Shown here: positions 5,406 through 5,459 of the stretch, piece by piece
How positions within the stretch are numbered: position 1 is the stretch's first letter
Layout: every line of letters begins with the position of its first letter
Origin: an uncultured Desulfotignum sp.
Lineage (GTDB): Bacteria > Desulfobacterota > Desulfobacteria > Desulfobacterales > Desulfobacteraceae
Direction of reading: 5' to 3'
Length of the DNA stretch: 5,459 bases
Assembly: GCA_937951975.1 (NCBI GenBank)
Contig: CALGAJ010000101.1
Span: 1 to 5,459, forward strand
Translations under genes and position numbers: made by a program
The notes under the pieces: generated by a model
What the model was told of the DNA's origin: nothing
Databases searched by the model: none
The model's input: the letters and a program-made list of their open reading frames with translations, nothing else

Positions 5406-5411
5406 AATAAT

Positions 5412-5459
5412 ATGCTGTTACCCAAATTTGAATTCCATGAACCGGAATCCATTGAAAAG
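5412..5459 (+). CDS. FAD-binding subunit of a xanthine-dehydrogenase/CO-dehydrogenase-type molybdenum hydroxylase (partial, N-terminus)
   Basis: Sixteen codons are visible before the window ends: MLLPKFEFHEPESIEK. The pattern of an N-terminal LP.FE(Y/F)..P.S.(E/D)E is typical of the medium, FAD-binding subunit of molybdenum hydroxylases (CoxM, XdhB and 4-hydroxybenzoyl-CoA reductase beta relatives). In these enzymes it passes electrons between the iron-sulfur subunit and an external acceptor. The strong ribosome site and the ModE-type regulator immediately upstream agree with this. The specific substrate cannot be inferred from so short a piece, and the call depends on the N-terminal motif and context. 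Confidence 0.65.
   Translation, partial: MLLPKFEFHEPESIEK

Larger units (their letters stand above)
5180..5411 (+). other. 232-base intergenic region between the ModE-like gene and the Mo-hydroxylase gene
   Basis: No gene can be supported here. Two short frames exist: 29 codons from ATG 5180, directly abutting the regulator's stop, to 5269; and 26 codons from ATG 5199 to 5279. Neither has a convincing ribosome site. A third frame, without a start codon, is open up to TGA 5338-5340 and reads LEATSPAERLKLF in its middle, which looks somewhat protein-like. Small hairpins are present (for example GGCG-GAA-CGCC at 5256-5266), but none has the stem plus T-run of an intrinsic terminator. The 3' third carries the candidate promoter and operator for the next gene. 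Confidence 0.5.

Overview
The window looks like chromosomal DNA from an anaerobic, respiratory Gram-negative bacterium. The best guess is a Desulfobacterota sulfate reducer of the Desulfobacteraceae type. This rests on a large multiheme c-type cytochrome, a molybdenum-hydroxylase locus with a ModE-type regulator, and GC-rich Proteobacteria-like codon use with heavy use of CCG, CTG and GGC. The assignment is an inference from gene content, not from a marker gene. All genes are on the + strand, and I see no mobile element, CRISPR array, tRNA or rRNA.

Region A (1-4412) is a tight gene run. It starts with the last codons of an unidentified upstream gene. Next come an exported zinc-deaminase-fold protein (88-777), a class I SAM-dependent methyltransferase (814-1485) and a 14-codon mini-ORF overlapping the methyltransferase stop (1482-1526). 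Then follow an 826-residue octaheme cytochrome c fused to a five-helix membrane domain (1531-4011) and a small four-helix membrane protein whose start overlaps the cytochrome stop by 4 bases (4008-4412). The spacing suggests one operon. The cytochrome and the small protein are the likely core, an inner-membrane quinone/periplasm electron-transfer unit. It is architecturally comparable to CbcL-type fusions of periplasmic c-hemes with a b-type membrane domain. Histidines in the membrane helices can be paired into two plausible bis-His b-heme sites. Why a secreted deaminase-like protein and a methyltransferase travel with this unit is not evident.

Region B (4413-4734) is a separate transcription unit. 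A near-consensus sigma70 promoter drives a small CPHC glutaredoxin/mycoredoxin-like protein.

Region C (4735-5459) encodes a ModE-type winged-helix protein lacking the molybdate-binding TOBE domains. Its only sensible promoter places the start codon at or next to the transcription start, so the mRNA may be leaderless. A 232-base gap follows, holding a candidate promoter and a candidate ATCG...CGAT dyad operator. The window ends in the first 16 codons of an FAD-binding subunit of a xanthine-dehydrogenase/CO-dehydrogenase-type molybdenum hydroxylase. The ModE-like protein is the obvious candidate regulator of that enzyme.
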